NCBI GenBank assembly: GCA_900751755.1 | Contig: CAADSP010000075.1 | Span: 23,185 to 87,184, forward strand | DNA: 64,000 nucleotides | Direction: 5' to 3' | Source of the DNA: an uncultured Collinsella sp. | GTDB lineage: Bacteria > Actinomycetota > Coriobacteriia > Coriobacteriales > Coriobacteriaceae | Shown here: positions 7,862 to 15,733 of the stretch, piece after piece | Position numbering within the stretch: position 1 is the first letter of the stretch | How the letters are laid out: every line of letters starts with the position of its first letter | Notes under the pieces: model-generated | Database searches by the model: none | What the model saw: the letters and a program-made list of their open reading frames with translations, nothing else | Told to the model about the DNA's origin: nothing | Made by a program: the position numbers and the translations under genes

Positions 7862-9556
7862 ATGGCAACTGTTGCCGCACCTATCGATGCTACGTCGACT
7901 GCCGCTTGGAAGGCGCTCGAGGCTCATCAGGAGAAGCTCGAGGCCGAAGGTATCGACCTCAAGGCCTGGTTCGCCGCCGATGCCGAGCGCGTGAACAAGC
8001 TGAGCTTTGACGCTGGTGACCTGCACTTCGATCTGTCCAAGAACCTGGTGACCGATGAGACCGTCAAGCTGCTGTGCGATCTTGCCCGCGAGGTGAAGCT
8101 CGAGGAGCGCCGCGACGCCATGTTCTCCGGCGAGCACATCAACACCACCGAGGACCGCGCCGTCCTGCACACCGCGCTGCGCCGCCCGGCAAGCGAGAAG
8201 GGCCAGCTCATCGTCGACGGCCAGGACGTCGTCGCCGACGTGCACGAGGTCCTCGACCGCATGTATGCCTTTGCCGAGCGCGTGCGCTCCGGTGAGTGGA
8301 AGGGCGTTACCGGCAAGAAGATCGAGCATCTGGTGTCCATCGGCATCGGCGGCTCCGACCTGGGCCCGGTCATGGCCTACGAGGCCCTGCGTCCCTACGC
8401 CGACGCCGGTATCGACTGCCGTTACATCTCCAACATTGACCCCAACGATCAGGCAGAGAAGCTCAAGGGCCTCGATCCCGAGACCACGCTCGTGATCATT
8501 GTCTCCAAGACCTTCACCACGCTCGAGACCCTCACCAACGCCCGCGAGGTCAAGACCTGGATGCTCGAGCAGCTCAAGGCTCAGGGCGCCATCGACGGCT
8601 CCGATGAGCAGAACGCCGAGGCCGTGGCAAAGCACTTCGTCGCCGTCTCCACCGCACTCGAGAAGGTTGAGGCCTTCGGTATCGACCCCGCCAACGCCTT
8701 CGGTTTCTGGAACTGGGTCGGCGGCCGCTACTCCGTCGACTCCGCCGTGGGCCTGTCGCTGATCGTCGTGCTTGGCCCCGAGCGCTTCCAGCAGTTCCTC
8801 GAGGGCTTCCACGCCATCGACGAGTACTTCTGCAACACGCCGCTCGAGAACAATGCCGTCGCGCTGATGGGTCTGCTCAACGTCTGGTACGTCAACTTCT
8901 TCGGTTCCAAGAGCCACGCCGTGCTTCCGTACTGCCAGTATCTGCACCGCTTCCCGGCCTACCTGCAGCAGCTCACCATGGAGTCCAACGGCAAGCATGT
9001 CCGCTGGGACGGCAGCGCCGTGACCTCCGACACCGGTGAGATCTTCTGGGGCGAGCCCGGCACCAACGGCCAGCATGCCTTCTACCAGCTGCTGCACCAG
9101 GGCACCGTGGTGGTTCCGGCCGATTTCATCGCCTTCGCCAACACTGCCAACCCTGCGACCGATAGCGGTCAGGACGTGCATGAGCTGTTCCTGGGCAACT
9201 TCCTGGCCCAGACCAAGGCGCTCGCTTTTGGTAAGACGGCCGATGAGGTGCGCGCCGAGGGCACGCCCGAGCAGATCGTCCCGGCCCGTTGCTTTGAGGG
9301 CAACCGCCCGACGACCTCGATCTTCGGCGACACGCTGACCCCGTTTGCGCTCGGCGAGCTCATCGCCCTGTACGAGCACATCACGTTTGTCGAGGGCACG
9401 GTCTGGGGCATCGACTCCTACGACCAGTGGGGCGTCGAGCTGGGCAAGCAGCTTGCCAAGCAGATCACCCCGGCCTTCCACGACGACGCCGCCAAGGCCG
9501 AGCAGGACGCTTCGACCCAGGCGCTCATCGAGTTCTACCGCGCTCACCGCAAGTAG
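7862..9556 (+). CDS. pgi: Glucose-6-phosphate isomerase
   Basis: A 564-residue cytosolic enzyme interconverting glucose 6-phosphate and fructose 6-phosphate in glycolysis. Diagnostic segments are [19 protein letters not shown] near residue 158, the PGI signature [14 protein letters not shown] near 289, [12 protein letters not shown], and [19 protein letters not shown], which carries the catalytic histidine. Length and motif order match the full family. The start is the ATG at 7862 with AGGAGGA 5 bases upstream. It is a single-gene unit between a leader hairpin and a terminator. Codon use is strongly biased to C- and G-ending codons, as expected for a highly expressed gene. Confidence 0.97.
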   Translation: MATVAAPIDATSTAAWKALEAHQEKLEAEGIDLKAWFAADAERVNKLSFDAGDLHFDLSKNLVTDETVKLLCDLAREVKLEERRDAMFSGEHINTTEDRAVLHTALRRPASEKGQLIVDGQDVVADVHEVLDRMYAFAERVRSGEWKGVTGKKIEHLVSIGIGGSDLGPVMAYEALRPYADAGIDCRYISNIDPNDQAEKLKGLDPETTLVIIVSKTFTTLETLTNAREVKTWMLEQLKAQGAIDGSDEQNAEAVAKHFVAVSTALEKVEAFGIDPANAFGFWNWVGGRYSVDSAVGLSLIVVLGPERFQQFLEGFHAIDEYFCNTPLENNAVALMGLLNVWYVNFFGSKSHAVLPYCQYLHRFPAYLQQLTMESNGKHVRWDGSAVTSDTGEIFWGEPGTNGQHAFYQLLHQGTVVVPADFIAFANTANPATDSGQDVHELFLGNFLAQTKALAFGKTADEVRAEGTPEQIVPARCFEGNRPTTSIFGDTLTPFALGELIALYEHITFVEGTVWGIDSYDQWGVELGKQLAKQITPAFHDDAAKAEQDASTQALIEFYRAHRK

Positions 9557-9588
9557 TCGCTGCTGTTAACGCATTGCGCCTTATAGCC

Positions 9589-9623
9589 AGGGCCCCGTAT
9601 CCCATCGGATGCGGGCCCCTTTG
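9589..9623 (+). terminator. Terminator after pgi
   Basis: AGGGCCCCGTATCC pairs with GGATGCGGGCCCCT (one mismatch, one G-T pair) around a CATC loop, followed by TTTGC. It separates pgi from the convergent ATPase gene. Confidence 0.75.
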
Positions 9624-9697
9624 CTTTGCCGTGGTCCCGGGGCGCACGGCCTTTGTGGAACATCGCCGGGGCGCCGCGCGCTGCGAGAACCCTGCGC

Positions 9698-11002
9698 CTA
9701 GATCTCGGCCTCCGCATGGCCTCGCTGCGCCTCGGGCAGCTCCCCGTAGAGCGGATGGTCTTCGAGCCTAAAGCGCTCGACCTGTTCGGGAGTGCGACCG
9801 CGTACAAAGAGCCACGAGCGATCGATCGGCGTCGCCATGAGCGTGCTGGGCAGCGCGTCGGCGCGGTCGGAAAACACCCGGGCACTCTCGGGATCCTGGA
9901 ACGCCAGCACCAGATGCGTGTCGCAGTTGCCCATGATGGAGCGTGCGCGTGCCTCGCCATAGAGCGCATCGAGCTGGTTGGTCGACTGCAGCAGCAGCGT
10001 TGCCCAGATGTTGCGGCTTCGGATAATCGAGAGCACGTTGTCGATCTGGGGGATCTGCAGATTTGCGAAGTCATCGAGCATAAAGCGCACGGGCACGGGC
10101 AGGCTGCCGTCGGGCTGTCTATCGGCCTCGCGAATGAGGCCCATAAACGCCTGCGTAATAAAGAGGCCGGTCAGCGGATCGAGATTGCGGTCGATATCGC
10201 TCACGGTTACAAACAGGGCGCAGGGGGTGTGTCCCATGGAAGCGAAGTCCACCTGATGGTACTCACGATAGAGCTGTGCCGCACCGTCGAATCCCAGGCA
10301 CATGACCTTTTCGGCAAGGATGCCGACGATGCTCGCGTGCATGCGCTCGGCATTTTGCGTAATGGCGTAGCGCCGCCATAGCGAGAGGGCATAGCTTTGG
10401 GGGTCGGTCGTGATCAGGTCGTCAAACAATCGACCCGTGGCACCGTCCTGCAGGTGCTCGATCAGCTTGATGACCGAGCTGATCGTCTGCTCGTCGGCGG
10501 GTAGCTGTTCGGTGACGTAGGCGATAAGACACGACAGCAGGTTTGCCGCCGCATGATCCCAAAAAGGCTGGTTGTTGTCCTCGATGGGGCAGATGGCCTT
10601 TGCCACCGAGAGGATGTCCTGCTGGTTGGGCCTGCCGTCCGCCTTGCGGCGAATGTGCCTCAGGGGGTTGTAGCCGCAGCGCTCGATGCCGGGCGCAAGG
10701 GCCGGGACGGTGTTGAGGTCGGCGAAGTTGAGACATTGCACGCGGTAACCGTGGGCTGCCAGCACGGGTCCCACTTCGCGACAGAGCGTGCCTTTGGTGT
10801 CGAGCACGATGTAGCTTGCGTTCATTTGCAGCAGGTTGGGCTTGAGGACGTTTCGGGTCTTGCCGGCTCCCGAGGGGCCGATCACAAGTGCATTGTTGTT
10901 GAGTCCCGTTTGGCGGGTGTCGCAGGAAAGCGTTCGATCCTTGGCGAGGATGGTGGACGATGCGGACTCAGATGCGGCGAGGCGGCTGGCGAGGTTAGAC
11001 AT
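9698..11002 (-). CDS. TraG/TraD/VirD4-type ATPase lacking membrane segments
   Basis: A 434-residue protein of the type IV secretion coupling-protein family. Walker A GPSGAGKTRNVLKPN is at about residue 46 and IVLDTKGTL follows. Walker B is RFMLDDFANL, then ATLLLQSTNQLDALYG (motif III) and GNCDTHLVLAFQDPESA. Classical coupling proteins carry an N-terminal membrane domain; here only about 45 soluble residues precede Walker A, so it may act in the cytosol or need another anchor. ATG at 11002 follows AAGGAGG and overlaps the ClpP-like gene by 8 bases. No relaxase or other conjugation gene is nearby. It could be a remnant of an integrative element or part of a different machine. Confidence 0.85.
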   Translation of the reverse strand: MSNLASRLAASESASSTILAKDRTLSCDTRQTGLNNNALVIGPSGAGKTRNVLKPNLLQMNASYIVLDTKGTLCREVGPVLAAHGYRVQCLNFADLNTVPALAPGIERCGYNPLRHIRRKADGRPNQQDILSVAKAICPIEDNNQPFWDHAAANLLSCLIAYVTEQLPADEQTISSVIKLIEHLQDGATGRLFDDLITTDPQSYALSLWRRYAITQNAERMHASIVGILAEKVMCLGFDGAAQLYREYHQVDFASMGHTPCALFVTVSDIDRNLDPLTGLFITQAFMGLIREADRQPDGSLPVPVRFMLDDFANLQIPQIDNVLSIIRSRNIWATLLLQSTNQLDALYGEARARSIMGNCDTHLVLAFQDPESARVFSDRADALPSTLMATPIDRSWLFVRGRTPEQVERFRLEDHPLYGELPEAQRGHAEAEI

Positions 11003-11612
11003 GGGCGACCTCCTTGGTGGCCGAGAGGATTTCGTGGGCAAAGCCGAGCTCGACGGCGCGCTCGGCCGAAAGGTAGGTGTCTTTTGCAGTGAGGGACTGG
11101 ATGCGCTTGGGCGTGAGGCCGCTGCGGTCCGAGAGGATTTGCGTGAGGATCTTGCGGGTCTGCATGAGACGCCGGCTGGTTTCCTGCAGCGCAAGTGCCG
11201 AGCCGCCTGCCCCCTGGGGGATCAGCGGGTCGTGAATCATGAGCTCTGCATGGGGCGCCATACGGCGATCGTCGCCGCCCATAAAGATCACGGCGCCCAT
11301 GGACGCGGCGAATTCCAGGCAGACGGTGCGGATGGGGCACGATGCGAGGCGCATGGCGTCATAGATCGCAAGGCCCGATCGCACGCTTCCGCCGGCGCTG
11401 GCGACAAATATGGTGATGGGGCGGCTGGGGTCGGTGGCATCGAGCAGGCGGATCTGCTGGCATAGGTCGTGGGCCATCGGGGTTTCGATGTTTCCCATGA
11501 CGGAGAGCTCGCGACGGGCGAGCATCTCATCGTAAATGCTGGTGAGCGTGATACCTCGGGCGGATTCACGCATGGTGAGGGGACTGATGATGGGGGAATG
11601 ATTGGTGTCCAT
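10995..11612 (-). CDS. ClpP-like serine protease
   Basis: A 205-residue member of the ClpP/crotonase fold with an intact triad by motif: Ser in LEFAASMGAVIFMGG, His in ELMIHDPLIPQGAGG and Asp in LTAKDTYLSAERAVELGF. The start ATG at 11612 follows AAGGAGT. It sits between an unknown gene and the VirD4-like ATPase and overlaps the latter by 8 bases, so the two are probably translated together. ClpP normally works with an AAA+ unfoldase; the coupled partner here is a RecA-fold secretion-type ATPase. This is probably a second, specialised ClpP rather than the housekeeping copy, since no clpX or tig is adjacent. Confidence 0.9.
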   Translation of the reverse strand: MDTNHSPIISPLTMRESARGITLTSIYDEMLARRELSVMGNIETPMAHDLCQQIRLLDATDPSRPITIFVASAGGSVRSGLAIYDAMRLASCPIRTVCLEFAASMGAVIFMGGDDRRMAPHAELMIHDPLIPQGAGGSALALQETSRRLMQTRKILTQILSDRSGLTPKRIQSLTAKDTYLSAERAVELGFAHEILSATKEVAHV

Positions 11613-11675
11613 GAGGACTCCTTTCTGTTGGTTGTGTTGTGGAATAGGATTGTTGCCCGCGGAGGGGCTGGCGGG

Positions 11676-12566
11676 CTACAGGGCTCGTCCGAGCCTGAGA
11701 TCGAGCTCGGTTGTGGGGCAGGCTGCCTGTTCGTGCGGCTCGCAAGCACCAAAGGCTCCAAAGCGATGGAGCGTTGCGGCGGGCGTGGTGTAGGCGAGCC
11801 GCAGCTGATGCTCGACAGGGGCACATCCGTCATTTTTGTAATGAGCCGCGTAGTACTGCGCGATGCTGGCGTTCATCTCGCTGCCATTGCGATGGCGCTC
11901 AAACTGGCGTCTGCAGGTCTCGATGATCTTTGCTACCGACTTGGGTGCCGTCGCGGGAACAAGGGCGAGATAGCCCTCAAATAGCTCGTTGATGCTCAGG
12001 AGGCACAGCAGATCGATCAGCGTCCTTATGGCTGCTCCCTCGGCGGAAAAGTGCGCGGTCATGCGGTTATATCGGTTGCGGTCGACGATGGCCGCATGGG
12101 GTCTTGGAGTTTTCTGCCCCGTGGTCCCGGGCTTTTGCCGCGCCTGTGTATTGAGCTCGACGTTGCAGCGCTTGAGGCCGTCCAGCGGAAGGAACAGTGC
12201 GGTGCGCAGGGTGTTCCGCTTGCTTTCGAGTTCATGACGCTCGTCGGGTTCCCATTCGAGCTTGAGTTTCGTGTCGAGCGCCGTAAGCATATGGGCTAGG
12301 CAGCCTACGGTAAGAACGTGCGAATCGTTGTCGCGTTTTGGGGCATAGGGGTCTGTCAGCTTGCGAATGTCGGGGTCGCCCATGATCTTTGTGCAGCGCT
12401 TCAGCAGTTGAGGATGGTCGGCCAAGATCGTCGCGAGCGGTAGCGACGCGTGGTTCTTGATGGTCGCGGCGGCAAAGGCGGCATCATATTCGTTTGCATA
12501 TGCTCGCTCAATTCGGGCATCCAGAATGCTTTTCTTATCGCTGTCTTCAGCGTGGTGGTTTGTCAT
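11676..12566 (-). CDS. Unknown protein, first gene of the ATPase-ClpP unit
   Basis: A 296-residue protein with no recognised domain. It is rich in charged residues and predicted mainly helical; PGTTGQKTPRPHAAIVDRNR in the middle looks like an exposed loop. The segment IRTLIDLLCLLSINELFEGY is hydrophobic but amphipathic rather than clearly membrane spanning. The start ATG at 12566 was chosen for GGAGAAG upstream; the frame stays open to 12722 only through the repeat region. It precedes the ClpP-like gene by 63 bases. Its position next to iteron-like repeats makes a DNA-binding or replication role possible, but nothing in the sequence proves it. Confidence 0.6.
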   Translation of the reverse strand: MTNHHAEDSDKKSILDARIERAYANEYDAAFAAATIKNHASLPLATILADHPQLLKRCTKIMGDPDIRKLTDPYAPKRDNDSHVLTVGCLAHMLTALDTKLKLEWEPDERHELESKRNTLRTALFLPLDGLKRCNVELNTQARQKPGTTGQKTPRPHAAIVDRNRYNRMTAHFSAEGAAIRTLIDLLCLLSINELFEGYLALVPATAPKSVAKIIETCRRQFERHRNGSEMNASIAQYYAAHYKNDGCAPVEHQLRLAYTTPAATLHRFGAFGACEPHEQAACPTTELDLRLGRAL

Positions 12567-12580
12567 AGCTTCTCCAATCG

Positions 12581-12653
12581 GTTGATGTTCGTGCTGTTTG
12601 TTGATGTGTTGGTTGTCGTGAGTGATGTGCTTGCCGTGGGTGATGTGCTGACG
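12581..12653 (-). repeat. Iteron-like direct repeats upstream of the ATPase-ClpP unit
   Basis: Four copies of a (T/G)TGATGT(G/T) core start at 12582, 12601, 12622 and 12640, that is 19, 21 and 18 bases apart. Copies three and four also share GTGATGTGCT. They lie 16-90 bases upstream of the 12566 start. The spacing, about two helical turns, fits repeated protein-binding sites. Confidence 0.5.
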
Positions 12654-13055
12654 TTGGGGTGCTATGCGGTTTTCAATGAGCCCGTGAGGCAGTTGCTGCA
12701 GGGGCGGGATGGAACGGCCCATGCAAGGCGGAAGGCATCGTGCTCAAAATCGAGACAGCAATGCCCTGGGTGCCTCACATGTGGCAGTCACCTCATTAAG
12801 TTGTCATTGCGTTTGGGGTTGTACTTTGCCGATCTTCCTTCTCTTACACGCTAAAACTCAAACTTTATATGCTCGATCTACTTAAAACCGCAACGGCGGT
12901 CTTTTATCAACTTATATGTCGGAACGCGTCTTTGCAAGTACTTTTTTGCCTTTGTTTCAAATGGGGTGGTTTTGCAACCGTCATGCGCGCGCTGTGCGAA
13001 CGTGCCCCGGCTCGGATAAGATAGTGCGCGATAAAAACGATGCAAGGAGGCATAT
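12654..13055. other. Intergenic region without a recognised gene
   Basis: About 400 bases, more AT-rich than the surroundings between 12780 and 12960. A short hairpin ACCGC-AACG-GCGGT with T-rich flanks at 12884-12906 may be a weak terminator. The promoter of the HAD gene probably lies near 13015 (GATAAGATAGT). No tRNA, attachment site or small gene was seen. Confidence 0.5.
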
Positions 13056-13898
13056 ATGGCAATCAAAGCCATCGCGATGGATATCGACGGTACGCTTACC
13101 AACGATCAGAAAGTGATTAGCCCGCGTACGCGCGAGAAGCTGCTCGCGGCGCAGGAGTCGGGCATTAAGCTCATTTTGGCTTCGGGCCGTCCCGCATGGG
13201 GGCTGCACGCCTTGGCGCAGGAGCTCGACCTTCAAAACCATGACGGTCTGCTGGTGGCCTTTAACGGCGCTCACGTCGTCGATGCCCAGACCGATGAGGT
13301 CCTTTTTGACCAGGCCATGCCGGCTGACGAACTGCATCGCCTGATTGATCACCTGCGTAATTTTGACGTGATCCCTATGATTTCGCTCGGTCGCGATCTG
13401 CACGTCGAGGATTCGTACCATTGCATGATCACGCTGCCTGACGGCTCGCAGAAGAATATCGTCAAGTATGAGCGCGACGCGTGCGATCTTAAGATTCGCG
13501 AGGTGGAGAGCCTGCATGAGGTCGCTGATGCTTATCCCGTGGACAAGCTACTCACCGCGGGCGATCCGACCTACCTGCAGGCGCATTACGAGGAGATGTA
13601 TGCGCCCTTTACCCAGACGCTTTCGGGCATGTTTACGGCCGACTGGTACTTTGAGTACACGGCGCCCGGTATCGACAAGGCCCGTGCGCTCGAGGGCGCC
13701 CTGCCCAAGCTCGGCATCGATGCCAGCGAGGTCGTATCGTTTGGCGACGGCCAGAATGACAAGTCCATGATTGAGTGGGCCGGCACCGGTGTTGCCATGG
13801 GCAACGCGGTCGATGAGGTTAAGGCCGTGGCCCAGATGGTGACCGCCAATAACAACGAAGACGGCATTGCGGTGGCGCTGGATAAGCTGCTGGGTTAG
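13056..13898 (+). CDS. Cof-type HAD-superfamily phosphatase
   Basis: A 280-residue hydrolase of the Cof/YidA type. HAD motif I is AMDIDGTLTNDQ at residues 7-18, motif II is ILASGRP near 43, and motif IV is VVSFGDGQNDKSMIEWAG near 226 with GVAMGNAVDEVK after it. Such enzymes dephosphorylate sugar phosphates or flavin nucleotides in the cytosol; the substrate cannot be deduced. AAGGAGG lies 5 bases upstream of the ATG. A strong terminator follows, and beyond it a second HAD gene. Confidence 0.93.
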   Translation: MAIKAIAMDIDGTLTNDQKVISPRTREKLLAAQESGIKLILASGRPAWGLHALAQELDLQNHDGLLVAFNGAHVVDAQTDEVLFDQAMPADELHRLIDHLRNFDVIPMISLGRDLHVEDSYHCMITLPDGSQKNIVKYERDACDLKIREVESLHEVADAYPVDKLLTAGDPTYLQAHYEEMYAPFTQTLSGMFTADWYFEYTAPGIDKARALEGALPKLGIDASEVVSFGDGQNDKSMIEWAGTGVAMGNAVDEVKAVAQMVTANNNEDGIAVALDKLLG

Positions 13899-13920
13899 AA
13901 TCGCCGATAATGCATGGTTC

Positions 13921-13949
13921 GGGCGCCTGCTTACAGGCGCCCTTTTGTT
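13921..13949 (+). terminator. Intrinsic terminator 12 bases upstream of the next start codon
   Basis: A perfect 9-base stem GGGCGCCTG / CAGGCGCCC with loop CTTA is followed by TTTTGTT. It ends 12 bases before the GTG at 13962, leaving no room for a promoter behind it, so the downstream gene must rely on readthrough or controlled antitermination. Confidence 0.85.
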
Positions 13950-13961
13950 AGGGAGGGTGCC

Positions 13962-14621
13962 GTGTCCGCATTTCCGTTCGACGCCGTTATCTTTGACATG
14001 GACGGCGTCATTGTCGATACCGAGTATTACTACCTGGGCGAGACTGCCGCGTTTGCCAAGGAGCTTGGGCTTAATCTGACTCAAGAGGAGTTGAATGGGC
14101 AGGTCGGTACCTCGCATCAGTTCTTCCTGCATTTGCTGGTCGATTGGTTTGAGCGCGCCGGTAAGGGGCATTTCACTGGCGAGGAAGCGTTGGCCCGTTG
14201 GGACGAGTGGGCGCATAAGCGTCCGCGCGACTATCAGGCTTTGATTAACCCAGGCGCCGTTGATACGATTCGAGAGCTGCCGCGCCGCGGCGTTCGCGTG
14301 GCGCTTGCCAGCTCGTCGCCCATGGATAGTATCGAGGAAGTGCTCAATGCGTGTGGGCTGTCGGATGCCTTTGAGTATGTAGTGAGCGGCGAGCAATTTA
14401 AGGAGAGCAAGCCCGAGCCCGACATTTACCTGCATGCACTGGACCTGCTGGGGCTGCCCGCGAATCGCTGCTGCTGCGTTGAGGATTCGGTACCTGGTAT
14501 CACTGCCGGCAAACGCGCGGGGTTGACGGTGATTGCCAAGCGCGAGGAGCGGTTTGGCTTTAGCCAGGATGCCGCGGATAAGATTATCGACCAGCTGCCG
14601 GAACTGCTCACGCTTTCTTAG
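13962..14621 (+). CDS. HAD hydrolase, beta-phosphoglucomutase-like
   Basis: A 219-residue subfamily IA HAD protein: motif I FDMDGVIVDTEYYY near residue 9, motif II ALASSSP near 112, and motif IV CCCVEDSVPGITAGKRAG near 167, with an inserted helical cap between I and II. This group includes beta-phosphoglucomutases and sugar-phosphate phosphatases. The start is the GTG at 13962, chosen because TAGGGAGGG precedes it; an upstream ATG at 13914 falls before the terminator. It shares its direction with the preceding Cof-type phosphatase. Confidence 0.9.
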   Translation: MSAFPFDAVIFDMDGVIVDTEYYYLGETAAFAKELGLNLTQEELNGQVGTSHQFFLHLLVDWFERAGKGHFTGEEALARWDEWAHKRPRDYQALINPGAVDTIRELPRRGVRVALASSSPMDSIEEVLNACGLSDAFEYVVSGEQFKESKPEPDIYLHALDLLGLPANRCCCVEDSVPGITAGKRAGLTVIAKREERFGFSQDAADKIIDQLPELLTLS

Positions 14622-14704
14622 AAGCGCGGTAGTTGCGCGTTTTTCGGGTCAGATGAGTAAATACCCGACATTTTGGTGCGGCAGCAAGCATACTTAATGC
14701 TAAT

Positions 14705-14741
14705 GCGGGCTTAAGGGCTTGCTGAATGCCCTTGGGCCCGC
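14705..14741 (+). terminator. Terminator-like hairpin before the GntR gene
   Basis: GCGGGCTTAAGGGC pairs fully with GCCCTTGGGCCCGC if T-G pairs are allowed, with a 9-base loop and a TTTAG tail. It probably ends the HAD transcript and lies 30 bases upstream of the regulator start. Confidence 0.65.
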
Positions 14742-14771
14742 TTTAGACTTAATTGTGCTGGGAGAGGGTAT

Positions 14772-15515
14772 ATGCCACCGACTGAAGGGCTAACTGACGG
14801 TAAAGCAGCGATACCGCTGTACCAACAGGTTATCGATATCATTAAAAACGAAATCAACTCCGGTGCCTACAAGGCGGGCGCGCGGATACCCAACGAATTC
14901 GAATTGGCTGAGAGCTATAAAGTTGGCCGCGTTACCGTGCGACGCGCTATTGAGGAGCTCGTCCAGCAGGGCTATCTAACGAAGCGGCAGGGGAAAGGCA
15001 CGTTTGTCAATGCCCCCAAGCTTAAGCGCAAGATTCGCCAGAAGGATGACGTCCAGAGTTTTTCGGACGCATGCCGCGTTAACGGAATGGAGCCGGGGGC
15101 GTGCGTCATTTCGAGAAAGATACTGCCGGCGGATTCCACCGAAGCGCAGTTCTTTGGTGTTCCCGTTGGAACTGATTTGATTTGCGTTGAGCGTGTGCGT
15201 ACTGCCGATGGAGTCCCCGTCATGCTCGAGAACAATATATACGTTTACGAGGACAACGCTTATCTATCAACGGCACCTCTATCTAACCAATCCATTTTTG
15301 AGTTCGTGCGTAACCGGACGGGCCGTACGCCCGCGTTTACCGACCCGTGCACACTCGAGATCGCGTGCGCGTCGCCTGAGGTCGCTCGGCTGTTGGCAGT
15401 TCCCGTTGGCGAACCCTTGTTTTATATGGAAGCCTTCTTTTTCGATGAGCAGCGGCGGCCGTTTATCATCGGTCGTCAGCGGATCGTTGGGTCTCGCTAC
15501 GTCTTTGACATCTAG
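14772..15515 (+). CDS. GntR-family regulator with UTRA domain (FrlR/HutC type)
   Basis: A 247-residue protein. Residues 10-75 form the winged helix-turn-helix (PLYQQVIDIIKNEINSGAYK, then YKVGRVTVRRAIEELVQQG). Residues 95-245 match the UTRA effector-binding domain (CVERVRTADGVPVMLENNIY ... ARLLAVPVGEPLFYMEAFFF). Regulators of this kind sense sugar phosphates or related catabolites and repress the adjacent operon. E. coli frl is likewise controlled by a GntR/UTRA protein. Here the regulator precedes a ten-gene operon in the same direction and is separated from it by a hairpin and a promoter with an inverted repeat that may be its operator. Confidence 0.92.
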   Translation: MPPTEGLTDGKAAIPLYQQVIDIIKNEINSGAYKAGARIPNEFELAESYKVGRVTVRRAIEELVQQGYLTKRQGKGTFVNAPKLKRKIRQKDDVQSFSDACRVNGMEPGACVISRKILPADSTEAQFFGVPVGTDLICVERVRTADGVPVMLENNIYVYEDNAYLSTAPLSNQSIFEFVRNRTGRTPAFTDPCTLEIACASPEVARLLAVPVGEPLFYMEAFFFDEQRRPFIIGRQRIVGSRYVFDI

Positions 15516-15525
15516 GACATTGCGA

Positions 15526-15565
15526 ATGGAGACGCCCGGTTGATCATCTCACCGGGCGTCTCCAT
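15526..15565 (+). terminator. Long hairpin after the GntR gene
   Basis: A perfect 15-base stem ATGGAGACGCCCGGT / ACCGGGCGTCTCCAT with a 10-base loop. The T tract is missing, so it may act as a processing or pausing structure rather than an efficient terminator. Confidence 0.6.
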
Positions 15566-15625
15566 ACCGTTCACGGCGCGAACGCAACCGTTCAACCGCG
15601 TCGCGGCAATCAGTTTGAAATTATC

Positions 15626-15654
15626 TTGATGATGGGAAAAACTGCTGGTAATCT
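15626..15654 (+). promoter_or_regulatory. Probable promoter of the frl-like operon
   Basis: TTGATG (15626-15631), a 17-base spacer and TAATCT (15649-15654) fit a housekeeping-sigma promoter placed 80 bases before the first structural gene. Confidence 0.5.
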
Positions 15655-15658
15655 ATGG

Positions 15659-15674
15659 AACGTCATAGAACGTT
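15659..15674 (+). promoter_or_regulatory. Candidate operator for the GntR regulator
   Basis: The inverted repeat AACGT-CATAGA-ACGTT begins 4 bases after the predicted -10 element, where a bound repressor would block transcription start. Assignment to the adjacent GntR protein rests on position only. Confidence 0.4.
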
Positions 15675-15733
15675 TGCCTTGCGCAGGCGTTGAAGCGAGA
15701 TGCGATGCAGTCTCGAGTTCTTTGGAGGTATCT

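Noticed and set aside
7796..9547. Very long open frame antisense to pgi (and similar ones antisense to ettA, nadE and the D-aspartate operon)
   Set aside because: Each mirrors a well supported enzyme gene, has no family resemblance and no ribosome-binding site. Long antisense frames arise from the strong GC bias at third codon positions.
12567..12722. N-terminal extension of the unknown protein through the His-rich repeat-encoded segment
   Set aside because: No ribosome-binding site precedes the upstream ATG, whereas GGAGAAG precedes the ATG at 12566. The repeats look like DNA sites rather than coding sequence.
12884..12906. Hairpin ACCGC-AACG-GCGGT with T-rich flank as terminator
   Set aside because: The stem is only 5 base pairs and no gene ends nearby; it is mentioned only in the intergenic entry.
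9698..13055. Complete integrative element around the VirD4-like gene
   Set aside because: No integrase, relaxase, tRNA attachment site or flanking direct repeats were found in this region.
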